Assembly (NCBI RefSeq): GCF_017814975.1
Contig: NZ_JAGIQA010000002.1
Location: 186,001 to 250,000, forward strand
Source: Cupriavidus consociatus
Lineage (GTDB): Bacteria; Pseudomonadota; Gammaproteobacteria; Burkholderiales; Burkholderiaceae
DNA length: 64,000 nucleotides
Reading direction: 5' to 3'
Positions 16,277 to 25,107 of this stretch are shown piece after piece. Made by a program: the position numbers and the translations under genes. Every line of letters starts with the position of its first letter. Position 1 is the stretch's first letter. The notes beneath the pieces were generated by a model. The model had not been told where the DNA came from and did no database searches. It was given only the letters and a program-made list of their open reading frames with translations.

Positions 16277-17230
16277 CTAGCCTTCCAGCGACGTCGCCAG
16301 CGCGTGCGGCCCCTGTGTCAGTTGCGCCTTGAGGAAGGCCAGGCACACGCGCATGCGCGCCGAGGCCGATGCCCGCGCGCTGGTGACGGCCCAGATGTCG
16401 GACGGATGCTGCCAGCCGGGCAGCACGCGCACCAGGTCGCCCGCCCGCACCGCGGCAGCCACGTCCCAGACCGACGCCATGATGATGCCGTAGCCCTCGA
16501 GGGCCCACTCGTGCGTCACGTCGGCAACATTCGATGCCATCGGGCCGGTGACTTTCGTTGTCTCCCAGGCGCCGTCCTGCCCCTGCAGCCGCCACACGCC
16601 GAACGCCTGGTCGCGCTCGCGCAGCAGCAGGCAGTCATGGCGCGGCAGGTCGGACGGATGCTCCGGCATGCCACGTCGCGCCAGGTAGGCCGGCGCAGCG
16701 CACAGCACGCGGCTGCCGGTGGCGATGCGGCTGGCGATCAGGTGCGGCTCCTGCACGTCGCCCACGCGGATATCAAGGTCGAACTGCTCGCCGATCAGGT
16801 CGACGCGGCGATCCAGCAGCTCCAGCCACACCTCCAGCCCCGGATGTTGCTGCCGCAGCAGCGACAGCACCGGCGCCACGTGCCGGCGCCCCAGCCGCAG
16901 GCTGGTGGCGATGCGCAACTGGCCGCGCGCCTCGCCGCCGGCACCGCCGACCGCTTCCAGCATGCCGTCCACGTCTTCCAGGATCTTCTGCGCCCAGGCA
17001 AACGCACTCTCGCCTTCGGCGGTGACGCTGACGCGGCGCGTGGTGCGGTGGAACAGCCTTGCGCCGAGCATGGCCTCGAGCATGGCGATGCGCTTGCTCA
17101 CATGGGCCGGCGAAATGCCCGTCTCCTGGGCCGCGGCGATAAAGCTGGCGCGCCGCGCCACCGTGCAGAACAGCCGCAGGTCGCGCAGGAACGGGTCATT
17201 GTTCGCGCTGGGCGCATGCTGAGTTTCCAT
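16277..17230 (-). CDS. LysR-family transcriptional regulator
   Basis: 317-aa LysR regulator. Its N-terminal HTH (residues about 15-72: LRLFCTVARRASFIAAAQETGISPAHVSKRIA...LGARLFHR) is followed by a periplasmic-binding-like effector domain (GQLRIATSLRLGRRHVAPVL...). ATG 17230 is chosen as the natural domain start. It is divergent from aroQ with about 100 bp between them and converges on the IclR gene with a 5-bp gap, so aroQ is the probable target. Most similar in style to the TTG-type LysR group acting on aromatic catabolism. Confidence 0.85.
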   Translation of the reverse strand: METQHAPSANNDPFLRDLRLFCTVARRASFIAAAQETGISPAHVSKRIAMLEAMLGARLFHRTTRRVSVTAEGESAFAWAQKILEDVDGMLEAVGGAGGEARGQLRIATSLRLGRRHVAPVLSLLRQQHPGLEVWLELLDRRVDLIGEQFDLDIRVGDVQEPHLIASRIATGSRVLCAAPAYLARRGMPEHPSDLPRHDCLLLRERDQAFGVWRLQGQDGAWETTKVTGPMASNVADVTHEWALEGYGIIMASVWDVAAAVRAGDLVRVLPGWQHPSDIWAVTSARASASARMRVCLAFLKAQLTQGPHALATSLEG

Positions 17231-17332
17231 GGCAGTGGATGATGGGACGAGGGCTAAACGATAGGCTATCGGCCGTGGCCGCGCCAGCAGCGCGGCAGAT
17301 TGAAGGGAACATGAAGCGGACATGAAGGAGAC

Positions 17333-17809
17333 ATGATGAAGACAGTACTGGTGCTCAACGGGCCCAACCTCAACCTGCTCGGCACGCGCGAGCCGGCCGT
17401 CTACGGCAGCGAAACCCTGGCCGACGTGGAACGCATCTGCCAGCAGGCCGCGCAGCGGCTCGGGCTGCGGGCGGAGTGCCGGCAGAGCAACCACGAAGGG
17501 CAGCTGATCGACTGGATCCACGAGGCGGGCAAGCTGTGCGCGAGCGGCGAGATGGCCGGCGTGGTGCTGAACGCGGGCGCGCTCACGCATACGTCGATTG
17601 CGCTGCACGATGCCATCAAGGGCGCAGCAGTGCCGGTGATCGAGTACCACGTCTCCAACGTCCATGCGCGCGAGGCGTTCCGGCACAAGTCGTGGATTTC
17701 GCCCGTGGCGGTGGCGGTGATGGCGGGGCTGGGGGTGAAGGGATATGGGCTGGCGGTGGCGGCGGTGGCGCAGGTGACGGGGGTGGCGGCGCAAACAGAT
17801 CCGGCGTGA
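17333..17809 (+). CDS. aroQ: Type II 3-dehydroquinate dehydratase
   Basis: 158-aa dodecameric-type enzyme interconverting 3-dehydroquinate and 3-dehydroshikimate. Family signature LVLNGPNLNLLGTREPAVYGS covers residues 5-25 with the catalytic Tyr24. QSNHEGQLIDWIHEA, NAGALTHTSIALHDA and EYHVSNVHAREAFR follow, with His and Arg active-site residues. Tandem MM at the start; ATG 17333 or 17336. Its place next to a dehydroshikimate dehydratase-like gene, a shikimate dehydrogenase, a porin and an MFS carrier indicates a catabolic rather than biosynthetic copy. Confidence 0.95.
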   Translation: MMKTVLVLNGPNLNLLGTREPAVYGSETLADVERICQQAAQRLGLRAECRQSNHEGQLIDWIHEAGKLCASGEMAGVVLNAGALTHTSIALHDAIKGAAVPVIEYHVSNVHAREAFRHKSWISPVAVAVMAGLGVKGYGLAVAAVAQVTGVAAQTDPA

Positions 17810-17843
17810 GCGCTGCCCGGCCGCCGTCTCATGCCGGCGGTTT

Positions 17844-17874
17844 GCTCCCCTCTCCCGCAGGCGGGAGAGGGAGC
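17844..17874. repeat. REP-like hairpin between convergent genes
   Basis: GCTCCC-CTCTCCCGC followed by GCGGGAGAGGGAGC forms a long perfect stem with a 2-base loop. It sits alone between aroQ and the convergent porin gene and belongs to the same CTCTCCCGC family as the repeats at 11321-11444 and 24926-25046. In this position it could act as a bidirectional terminator or mRNA stabiliser. Confidence 0.75.
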
Positions 17875-17909
17875 ACACCCGCAGCGAGGGATAGGCTTGC
17901 GCTGCGCGC

Positions 17910-18974
17910 TCAGAACTTGTGCCTGACCCCCGCCATCACTCCCAGCCGCGTCTTGTTCCCATAGGTATTGCCGCTGTTCACAAATGCCGCTCCGCTGTTC
18001 AGCGCAATCCACTGCCCCTGCAGGTGGGTGTAGTCCACCTCCACATAGACATCGGTACGCTTGCTGAAGTTGTAGTCCAGCATGCCCGCGGTGGTCAGCC
18101 GCTTGCCGCCCTGCCCCGCGTGCCGCAGCCAGTCGTACTGGAACGTGCCGATGAAGGCCAGCGCATCCGTCAGGCTGAAGCGCGTGCCGACATAGCCCAC
18201 GTTGTTGCGATAGTCCGCCACGTCGAGCCGGTTGTTGGTATAGCCCAGGTAGTATTGCGACCGCGCCGCCTTCCACGTCCCGCCCACGCCCCACACCGTC
18301 TGCTTGCTCGCTTGCGCCGCCGGCACCGCGCCGAAATAGGCCGAGGTGACGTTCTGCGTCTGCTGGTAGACCGCGCCGATTTCCAGCGGCCCCGAGCTGT
18401 ACACCAGCGACCCGGCCGCCGCCGAATTGGTCTTCATGCTGCCCGGCACCTCGCCGAAGGTATAGGCCGCCGCCACCTGCAGGCCGTCGAAGCTCTTGAT
18501 GTACTTGAGCGTGTTGTCGTAGCGCAGCCCGGTGTAGTTGCCGCCCTGGTAGCCGACGATGGAGTTGTTGGCAAAGGCCATCGCCTCGTACGACGACAGC
18601 ACTTCATGCGCCAGCGTGTACTGGCGGCCGAGCGCGAGCTTGCCGTAAGGACCATCGAAGCCGACCACGGCGGTACGCCCGAACAGCCGCCCGCCCTGCT
18701 GGCTGGTCCCCGTGTCGGGCGAGAAGCCCGACTCCAGGATGAACCACGCCTTGTTGCCGCCGCCGATATCCTCGGTGCCGCGGATGCCCCAGCGGCTGCC
18801 GGTCAGCACGCCGTCGGTCATCTGGGTGCGGCTGTGGCCGGCCGCGTCTTCGTTGGTGCTGTAGCGGATGGTGGTATCGAGCAGGCCGTAGAGCGTGACG
18901 CCGCCGGAAGTCTGGGCGACAGCGGGCACGCTGCCCGCGCCCAGCGCGAGCAGCGCAATGAGTCGTTTATGCAT
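17910..18974 (-). CDS. Gram-negative trimeric porin (OmpC-like, Burkholderiaceae type)
   Basis: 354-aa outer-membrane porin. It opens with a signal peptide (MHKRLIALLALGAGSVPAVAQ) and the hallmark SGGVTLYGLLDTTIRYSTN. The loop-3 region (NNSIVGYQGGNYTGLRYDN) follows, and the protein ends in the terminal Phe (GVRHKF) needed for BamA recognition. A 16-stranded general porin is expected. It lies between aroQ and an MFS transporter gene, so it may be induced for uptake of the same hydroxylated cyclic acids (inference). Confidence 0.92.
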   Translation of the reverse strand: MHKRLIALLALGAGSVPAVAQTSGGVTLYGLLDTTIRYSTNEDAAGHSRTQMTDGVLTGSRWGIRGTEDIGGGNKAWFILESGFSPDTGTSQQGGRLFGRTAVVGFDGPYGKLALGRQYTLAHEVLSSYEAMAFANNSIVGYQGGNYTGLRYDNTLKYIKSFDGLQVAAAYTFGEVPGSMKTNSAAAGSLVYSSGPLEIGAVYQQTQNVTSAYFGAVPAAQASKQTVWGVGGTWKAARSQYYLGYTNNRLDVADYRNNVGYVGTRFSLTDALAFIGTFQYDWLRHAGQGGKRLTTAGMLDYNFSKRTDVYVEVDYTHLQGQWIALNSGAAFVNSGNTYGNKTRLGVMAGVRHKF

Positions 18975-19042
18975 CGGAAGTGTTGTCTCTGGCTTTGTTG
19001 TTGTCGTCTGGCGGCACCAGCGGTGCCGCCGGGGGCGTGTGG

Positions 19043-20371
19043 TCAGACGGCGTCAGGCACCTTGCGCGGCGCGAGGAAGAACAGCCACGTCAGCGCGATG
19101 AAGTAAGCGCACGGGATCATCGTGAACAGCACCGCGTAGTTGTTGTGGGTCGCGGTCAGCACGTAGCCCACCAGCTGCGTCATGAACATGCCGCCGATCG
19201 CGCCGATCATGCCGCCAAAGCCGAACACCGAGCTGACCACGTGCTTGGGCGTGTAGTCCATCACCATGCTCCAGATATTGGCGGTCCAGGCCTGGTGCGC
19301 GCCGATCGCCACCGAGATCGCGGCCACGGCCATCCACAGGCTGCTGGCGCCGGCGGCCATCACCACCGAGGTGATGCACACGGCAAAGACCAGCATTGAC
19401 AGCAGCCGCGCCCGCACCGCCGGCATGCCGCGCGCGATCAGCCACGACGACAGTGCACCGCCGCCCACGCTGCCCACGTCGGCGCACAGGTAGATCACGA
19501 TCAGCGGAATGCCCATCTGCGTCACGCTGATGCCGAGCTGGTATTGCTGGTTGAGGAACGGCGGCAGCCAGTACAGGTAGAACCAGAACACCGGCGCGGT
19601 GATGGCGTAGGCCAGCGCGAAGGCCCAGGTGCCGCGCATGCGCAGGATCTGCGCATAGCGGATGCGCTGGGCCGGCGGATCGGTGTCGCGGGTGATGTGC
19701 GCCAGTTCCGCGGCGGTGACGGTCGGGTGCTGCTCCGGGTTGTGGTAGCGCGCGAACCAGAATGCCAGCCAGATCGCGCCCAGTGAAGCGATCACCAGGA
19801 ACGCGGCCTGCCAGCCCCACGCCTGCAGGATCAGCGGCAGCATGATCGGCGTCAGCATCGCGCCGACGTTGGTGCCGGCATTGAAGATGCCGGTGGCGAT
19901 GGCGCGCTCGCTGGCCGGGAACCAGATGCGCGTGGTCTTGACGCAGGCCGGGTAGTTGGCCGCTTCCGACAAGCCGAGGAAGAAGCGGCAGATCATGAAG
20001 CCGACCGCAGACGCCGCAAACGCATGCGCGCCGCAGGCAATGCTCCACAGCAGCACCGCCAGCGCAAAGGCGCGCTTGACGCCAACCAGGTCGATGAAGC
20101 GGCCCTGCAGCGCAAAGCCGATGGCATAGCCCACCTGGAACCAGAAGTTGATATTGGCGTAGTCCTGCGCGGTCCAGGCCATGGCCTTGGCCAGCACCGG
20201 CTGCAACACGCCCAGCGCGGCGCGGTCCACATAGTTCAGCGTGGTCGCGAAGAACACCAGCGCCAGCATGCCCCAGCGCACCTTGCCGAAGGCAAAGGCG
20301 GCGCGCACCTTGTCGCCGAGCGAGTTGCCGAGCGCGGAAGCCGCTGGCAGCTCCTTGTGAGTCGTTGTCAT
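19043..20371 (-). CDS. MFS transporter, ACS family (ExuT/phthalate-permease-like)
   Basis: 442-aa major facilitator with 12 membrane segments. The anion:cation symporter group is indicated by TTLNYVDRAALGVLQP near residue 48, the RFFLGLSEAANYPACVKTTRIWFPASERA stretch and the YWLPPFLNQQY motif. ATG 20371 is the natural start (MTTTHKEL), with GAGACAGACAAC upstream. The downstream position of the porin and the upstream position of shikimate dehydrogenase on the same strand suggest one operon importing quinate/shikimate or a sugar acid. Confidence 0.85.
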   Translation of the reverse strand: MTTTHKELPAASALGNSLGDKVRAAFAFGKVRWGMLALVFFATTLNYVDRAALGVLQPVLAKAMAWTAQDYANINFWFQVGYAIGFALQGRFIDLVGVKRAFALAVLLWSIACGAHAFAASAVGFMICRFFLGLSEAANYPACVKTTRIWFPASERAIATGIFNAGTNVGAMLTPIMLPLILQAWGWQAAFLVIASLGAIWLAFWFARYHNPEQHPTVTAAELAHITRDTDPPAQRIRYAQILRMRGTWAFALAYAITAPVFWFYLYWLPPFLNQQYQLGISVTQMGIPLIVIYLCADVGSVGGGALSSWLIARGMPAVRARLLSMLVFAVCITSVVMAAGASSLWMAVAAISVAIGAHQAWTANIWSMVMDYTPKHVVSSVFGFGGMIGAIGGMFMTQLVGYVLTATHNNYAVLFTMIPCAYFIALTWLFFLAPRKVPDAV

Positions 20372-20478
20372 GTTGTCTGTCTCCACCAATGGATAAGAAG
20401 TCTTCCTTGCCGGCGTGCCTTTTTGTGGTGGCTCGCGCGCGGCCCGGGGCAGGGCTTGCGCCCCCGCCCGTCGATGCA

Positions 20479-21312
20479 TCAGTACCGGATCTGCGCCACC
20501 TCGCGCAGCGCGTCGGGCGTGGCCGTGCCGTACCCGAAGAACTCCAGGTAGGCCGGGATCATCTCGAACAGCATGTCCGTGCCCACCTGCACCTTGCAGC
20601 CGCGGGCCAGCGCGGCCTGCAGCAGCGGCGTGTATTCCTGCTTCATCACCACCTCGCCGACCATCGCGCCGGGGGCGATGCGCGCCACGTCGAACGGCAG
20701 CGGATCGCCGGGCTGCATGCCCAGCGGCGTGGCATTGACCACCACGTCGAAGCCCGCCGGGTCGGCCGAGCCGGTACTGACGCGCAGCGCCGGGTAGTGC
20801 GCGGCGAGGCGCTGCGCCAGGGCGCACGCGGCCGCCTCGCGGGCGTCGAACAGCGCCAGCTCGGCCACGCCGGCCGCCGCCAGCGAGGCGGCGATCGCGC
20901 TGCCCACCCCGCCGCTGCCCGACACGATGGCGCGCGCGCCTTCCAGCCGGCAGCCTTTGCGCCGGATGCCGCGAACGAAGCCCTCACCGTCGAACTGGTC
21001 GCCGACCAGCGTGCCGTCGTCGCGCCGCAGCACCGCGTTGCAGGCGCCGGCGATGCGGGCGGCGGGCGTCAGTTCGTCGACCAGCTCGACGGTGGCGACC
21101 TTGTGCGGCATGGTCACCAGCGCGCCGCGGATATTGGTCAGGCGGAACAGCGCCGGAAATACCGTCGCGTAGTCGTCCGGCCTGACCCCCATCGGGATCA
21201 CGGCGGCGTCGATGCCTTGCCGGTCGAACCAGGGGTTGTAGATCATCGGCGCCTTGAACGATTCCGTCGGATAGCCGATGTGGGGGATTAGCGTGGTCTT
21301 GCCGTGGATCAT
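20479..21312 (-). CDS. Shikimate / quinate dehydrogenase
   Basis: 277-aa AroE-family oxidoreductase. The N-terminal substrate domain shows IPHIGYPTESFKAPMIYN, PALFRLTNIRGALVTMPHK (catalytic Lys of the family) and GACNAVLRRDDGTLVGDQFDGEGF. The Rossmann domain has VSGSGGVGSAIAASL and NATPLGMQPGDPLPFD. It oxidises shikimate, or quinate, with NAD(P). Location with aroQ, a dehydratase-like TIM barrel and an MFS carrier argues for catabolism. ATG 21312 gives the standard length. I cannot distinguish quinate from shikimate preference. Confidence 0.85.
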   Translation of the reverse strand: MIHGKTTLIPHIGYPTESFKAPMIYNPWFDRQGIDAAVIPMGVRPDDYATVFPALFRLTNIRGALVTMPHKVATVELVDELTPAARIAGACNAVLRRDDGTLVGDQFDGEGFVRGIRRKGCRLEGARAIVSGSGGVGSAIAASLAAAGVAELALFDAREAAACALAQRLAAHYPALRVSTGSADPAGFDVVVNATPLGMQPGDPLPFDVARIAPGAMVGEVVMKQEYTPLLQAALARGCKVQVGTDMLFEMIPAYLEFFGYGTATPDALREVAQIRY

Positions 21313-21674
21313 GGTGTGCCTGGGTTCCGGTGATTCGCGCTTCCCGGACTCCGGCATGGGGCCTCTGTATGGACCTGGCAGGGAGACGGGGGCGCGTCGT
21401 TGACCGGAGATTAGTGGCCGCCCAGCGCACAGCCAACTGTCGCATATGGCACTCTGCGCGATTAATGAACGTACATGCGCGATCAAGGCGCCGAATGCGG
21501 GTTTCTACGGGTCCGTTGCGAAGGGCGCCAACGCGCGGGTTGCCTCGGCGCCGTTGCTACTATCGGTCGTCGCCGCAAGGCCCGGCACCGCGCCCGGCAC
21601 CGCGCCCGCAATACGTCGCAATACGCCGCAATACGCCGCAATACCCCCGCAATACCCAGACAGGAGCCCATACC
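21313..21674. other. 362-bp intergenic region between shikimate dehydrogenase and HPPD-like gene
   Basis: Divergent promoter region. It contains a 12-bp direct repeat (GGCACCGCGCCC twice, about 21583-21606) and the 10-bp tandem repeats at 21607-21657 listed separately. No protein-coding gene, RNA gene or convincing operator palindrome was recognised. Confidence 0.6.
21607..21657. repeat. Tandem 10-bp repeat CGCAATACGC (about five units)
   Basis: Five head-to-tail units of CGCAATAC plus two variable bases (GT, GC, GC, CC, then a unit with one extra C). The array ends 18 bp before the ATG of the HPPD-like gene, just upstream of its CAGGAG ribosome binding site (21661-21666). Copy-number change would alter the 5' leader length. 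Confidence 0.8.
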
Positions 21675-22745
21675 ATGAGCGCCGCAACCGACTCTTCCCC
21701 GCGCGCCGATGATGTCCAACCGTGGGACAACCCGCTCGGCATCCGAGGCTACGAGTTCATCGAGTTCGCTTCGCCAGATCCGGCCGCGCTCGGCCGGACG
21801 CTGGAACGCCTCGGCTTCGCCGCGATCGCGCGGCATCGCCACAAGGCGGTGAAGCTGTACCGGCAGGGCGAGATGAATTTCATCGTCGATGCCGAGCCGG
21901 ATTCGTTCGCCACGCGCTATGCGGCGCGGTATGGCTTGTCGATCTGTGCGATCGGGATTCGCGTCGACGATGCGGCGGCAGCGTTTGCGCGAGCGCTGGA
22001 GGCCGGCGCATGGCCGTTCGAGGGTGGCACGGTGGGGCCGATGGAGCTGAATATTCCCGCCATCCAGGGGATCGGACAGTCGGTCTTGTATTTCATCGAC
22101 CGCTGGCGCGGGAAGGAAGGCCGGCCCGGCGATGTCGGGGATATCTCGATCTACGACGTGGATTTCCGGCCGCTGCCGCCAGCCGGCGACATGCCCGACG
22201 CCGGCCTGCTCCGCGTCGACCACCTGACCCAGGCGGTCGATCCCGGCCACCTGGAGGAATGGCTGGAGTTCTACCGCAAGGTGCTGGGGTTCCGGGAACT
22301 GCGCAGCGGCGGCGAGTCCCACGCGCTGGTATCGCCATGCGGCAGCATCCGCATCCCGCTGTACGAGAAGGGAACGACGCGCCACGACCAGATGCGTCAT
22401 TACCTGTCAGATCAGCACGGCGAAGGCATTCAGCACATTGCGCTGGCCAGCGGGGACATTCTGGCCAGTGCCGCGGCACTGGCTGACCGTGGCGTGCAGT
22501 TCGTGCAGCCGCCGCCGGCCTACTACGATGCCTTGCCGGCGCGGGTGCCAGGCCATGGGCTCGACCTGGCCGCACTGCAACGCTACGGCATCCTCGTCGA
22601 TGGCACCGGCCCTCGCGGGCGCTTCCAGCAAGCCTTCCTGAAACGCGAGGCAGGCGAGTTTTTCTTCGAGGTCGTCCAGCGTGATGGTCATGAGGGCTTC
22701 GGCGAGGGCAACCTGCCTGTCCTCGAAGCGCTGTCGACGCGCTGA
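21675..22745 (+). CDS. 4-hydroxyphenylpyruvate dioxygenase-like protein (HPPD / QuiC C-terminal type)
   Basis: 356-aa non-haem iron dioxygenase with two VOC repeats. The opening NPLGIRGYEFIEFASPDP and the end FFFEVVQRDGHEGFGEGN are HPPD hallmarks. Iron ligands would be His in RVDHLTQ, His in GEGIQHIAL and Glu in FFFEVVQ. HPPD makes homogentisate from 4-hydroxyphenylpyruvate, and automatic annotation would say so. However, the region before the second iron ligand is shortened (HALVSPCGSIRIPLYEKG), and the gene stands in a shikimate-degradation cluster. In bifunctional QuiC1 proteins such a domain is fused to the dehydroshikimate dehydratase. A role as the split partner of the TIM-barrel protein at 14488 is therefore possible. 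Confidence 0.8.
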   Translation: MSAATDSSPRADDVQPWDNPLGIRGYEFIEFASPDPAALGRTLERLGFAAIARHRHKAVKLYRQGEMNFIVDAEPDSFATRYAARYGLSICAIGIRVDDAAAAFARALEAGAWPFEGGTVGPMELNIPAIQGIGQSVLYFIDRWRGKEGRPGDVGDISIYDVDFRPLPPAGDMPDAGLLRVDHLTQAVDPGHLEEWLEFYRKVLGFRELRSGGESHALVSPCGSIRIPLYEKGTTRHDQMRHYLSDQHGEGIQHIALASGDILASAAALADRGVQFVQPPPAYYDALPARVPGHGLDLAALQRYGILVDGTGPRGRFQQAFLKREAGEFFFEVVQRDGHEGFGEGNLPVLEALSTR

Positions 22746-22928
22746 TACCCTGCGCCGCCTGGGCGCGGCACCTTCCTTCCTGCTTTCCTCCCCCTGCGCC
22801 GGCCCCCATGCCGGCGTTGTCTTGCCTACTCTCCTCCCATGACGGACGCAATAGTGCCTCACAAGGCGCTTATATCCGATCTTGTCTCATTTTTTTGATT
22901 ATTTCATTCCGTAAACCAGAACTTCTTA

Positions 22929-22994
22929 TTGACGACCGCCGATCTTCCGCCTACATTTCGACCAACGCATCAATTTTCCGGAACGTACTGTTCC
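22929..22994 (+). promoter_or_regulatory. xsc promoter with downstream GGAAC-N5-GTTCC operator
   Basis: TTGACG (22929-22934), 17 bp, TACATT (22952-22957) form a near-consensus sigma-70 promoter. The inverted repeat GGAAC-GTACT-GTTCC (22980-22994) lies just downstream of the expected start point, where a repressor would block transcription. AGAACTTCT overlaps the upstream edge. The same arrangement with the same spacing is found before the taurine permease (49430-49494). Confidence 0.75.
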
Positions 22995-23027
22995 ACTTTA
23001 TAACACCCCAACCAGGAGACACCCGCC

Positions 23028-24884
23028 ATGCGCGACCTCGAAACCACCAAGCAGCCCGCCGTTTCCGGTGGCTCGGCCGCCGCGAAGGACAGCCAGGTTC
23101 CGGCTGGCCCGCAGACCATGACCCCGTCCGAAGCCTTCGTCGAAACGATGGCCGCCAACGGCGTGACCGACATGTTCGGCATCATGGGCTCGGCCTTCAT
23201 GGACGCCATGGACATCTTCGCCCCCGCCGGCATCCGCCTGATCCCGGTGGTGCACGAGCAAGGCGCCGGCCACATGGCCGACGGCTACGCCCGCGTGTCC
23301 GGCCGCCACGGCGTGGTGATCGGCCAGAACGGCCCCGGCATCTCCAACTGCGTGACCTCGATCGCCGCCGCCTACTGGGCCCACAGCCCGGTGGTGATCG
23401 TCACCCCCGAAGCCGGCACCATGGGCATCGGCCTGGGCGGCTTCCAGGAAGCCAACCAGCTGCCGATGTTCCAGGAGTTCACCAAGTACCAGGGCCACGT
23501 CACCAACCCGGCGCGCATGGCCGAATTCACCGCGCGCTGCTTCGACCGCGCCAAGGCCGAAATGGGCCCGACGCAGCTGAACATCCCGCGCGACCACTTC
23601 TACGGCAAGATCACCGCCGAGATTCCGAAGCCGCAGAACCTTGATCGCGGCCCCGGCGGCGAGCAGAGCCTGAACGAGGCGGCCGAGTTGCTGGCCAATG
23701 CCAAGTTCCCGGTGATCATCTCGGGCGGCGGCGTGGTGATGGCCGATGCGATCGAGGAATGCAAGGCCCTGGCCGAGCGCCTGGGCGCGCCGGTGGTGAA
23801 CAGCTACCTGCACAACGACTCGTTCCCCGCCAGCCACCCGCTGTGGTGCGGCCCGCTGGGCTACCAGGGCTCCAAGGCCGCGATGAAGCTGATCTCGCGC
23901 GCCGACGTGGTGGTGGCCCTGGGCTCGCGCCTGGGACCGTTCGGCACGCTGCCGCAGCACGGCATGGACTACTGGCCGAAGAACGCCAAGATCATCCAGA
24001 TCGATGCCGACCACAAGATGCTGGGCCTGGTGAAGAAGATCTCGGTGGGCATCTGCGGCGACGCCAAGGCTGCCGCCATCGCGCTGACCCAGCGCCTGGC
24101 CGGCCGCACGCTGGCATGCGACGCCAGCCGCGATGGCCGCGCCACCGAAATCGCCAACGAAAAGGCGGCGTGGGAGAAGGAGCTGGATGACTGGACGCAT
24201 GAGCGCGACCCGTACAGCCTGGACATGATCGAGGAGCAGAAGAACGAGCGCACGCCCACCGGCGGCCACTACCTGCATCCGCGCCAGGTGCTGCGCGAGC
24301 TGGAAAAGGCCATGCCGGAAGATGTGATGGTGTCGACCGACATCGGCAACATCAACTCGGTGGCCAACAGCTACCTGCGCTTCGAGAAGCCGCGCAGCTT
24401 CTTTGCGGCGATGAGCTGGGGCAACTGCGGCTACGCCTTCCCCACCATCATCGGCGCCAAGGTCGCGGCTCCGCATCGCCCGGCCGTGTCATACGCCGGT
24501 GACGGCGCCTGGGGCATGAGCCTGATGGAAACCATGACCTGCGTGCGCCACAACATCCCGGTGACCGCGGTGGTGTTCCACAACCGCCAGTGGGGCGCGG
24601 AGAAGAAGAACCAGGTGGACTTCTACAACCGCCGCTTCGTCGCGGGCGAGCTCGACAACCAGAGCTTCGCCGAGATCGCCAAGGCAATGGGCGCGGAAGG
24701 CATCGTGGTGGATCGCCTGGAAGACGTGGGCCCGGCACTGAAGCGCGCCATCGACCTGCAGATGAATCATGGCAAGACCACGATCATCGAGATCATGTGC
24801 ACGCGTGAACTGGGCGACCCGTTCCGCCGCGATGCGCTGGCCAAGCCGGTGCGGTACCTGGACAAGTACAAGGACTACGTCTGA
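23028..24884 (+). CDS. xsc: Sulfoacetaldehyde acetyltransferase
   Basis: 618-aa ThDP enzyme that converts sulfoacetaldehyde and phosphate to acetyl phosphate and sulfite, the desulfonation step of taurine degradation. It has the three domains of the acetolactate-synthase fold. These are an N-terminal Pyr domain with the catalytic Glu in PVVHEQGAGHMADGYARVSG, a central domain, and a C-terminal PP domain with the ThDP motif GDGAWGMSLMETMTCVRHN. MFGIMGSAFMDAMDIF and the C-terminal ELGDPFRRDALAKPVRYL are typical of Xsc. About 30 residues precede the usual family start. A CAGGAG ribosome binding site lies upstream. It is followed by pta after 223 bp holding a repeat pair. Confidence 0.97.
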   Translation: MRDLETTKQPAVSGGSAAAKDSQVPAGPQTMTPSEAFVETMAANGVTDMFGIMGSAFMDAMDIFAPAGIRLIPVVHEQGAGHMADGYARVSGRHGVVIGQNGPGISNCVTSIAAAYWAHSPVVIVTPEAGTMGIGLGGFQEANQLPMFQEFTKYQGHVTNPARMAEFTARCFDRAKAEMGPTQLNIPRDHFYGKITAEIPKPQNLDRGPGGEQSLNEAAELLANAKFPVIISGGGVVMADAIEECKALAERLGAPVVNSYLHNDSFPASHPLWCGPLGYQGSKAAMKLISRADVVVALGSRLGPFGTLPQHGMDYWPKNAKIIQIDADHKMLGLVKKISVGICGDAKAAAIALTQRLAGRTLACDASRDGRATEIANEKAAWEKELDDWTHERDPYSLDMIEEQKNERTPTGGHYLHPRQVLRELEKAMPEDVMVSTDIGNINSVANSYLRFEKPRSFFAAMSWGNCGYAFPTIIGAKVAAPHRPAVSYAGDGAWGMSLMETMTCVRHNIPVTAVVFHNRQWGAEKKNQVDFYNRRFVAGELDNQSFAEIAKAMGAEGIVVDRLEDVGPALKRAIDLQMNHGKTTIIEIMCTRELGDPFRRDALAKPVRYLDKYKDYV

Positions 24885-24925
24885 GCCTGAGCTTGCCCAG
24901 AACCCTCGCTTGCGACCGGTGTGCT

Positions 24926-25046
24926 CCCTCTCCCGCTTGCGGGAGAGGGTTGGGGTGAGGGCCAGGCGCAACCACGAAGTCACACGCTTCGGTATGGCGC
25001 GCGCCTGCCCTCACCCCCTGCCCCTCTCCCGCAAGCGGGAGAGGGG
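24926..25046. repeat. REP/BIME-like repeat pair between xsc and pta
   Basis: Two mirror-image hairpins: CCCTCTCCCGC-TT-GCGGGAGAGGG (24926-24949) followed by TTGGGGTGAGGGC, and CCCTCACCCCCTG followed by CCCCTCTCCCGC-AA-GCGGGAGAGGGG (to 25046). The unit matches those at 11321-11444 and 17844-17874. Between two co-directional genes of one pathway it may stabilise upstream mRNA and lower downstream expression. Confidence 0.85.
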
Positions 25047-25107
25047 AGCCAATCACCAGCATGACAAGGGCTACGGCCCTTTTTTCAGGTTTACCGAGCC
25101 AACCACC

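Noticed and set aside
21607-21657. Tandem CGCAATACGC units considered as a CRISPR array
   Set aside because: Units are 10 bp and contiguous with no spacers, and no cas gene is present.
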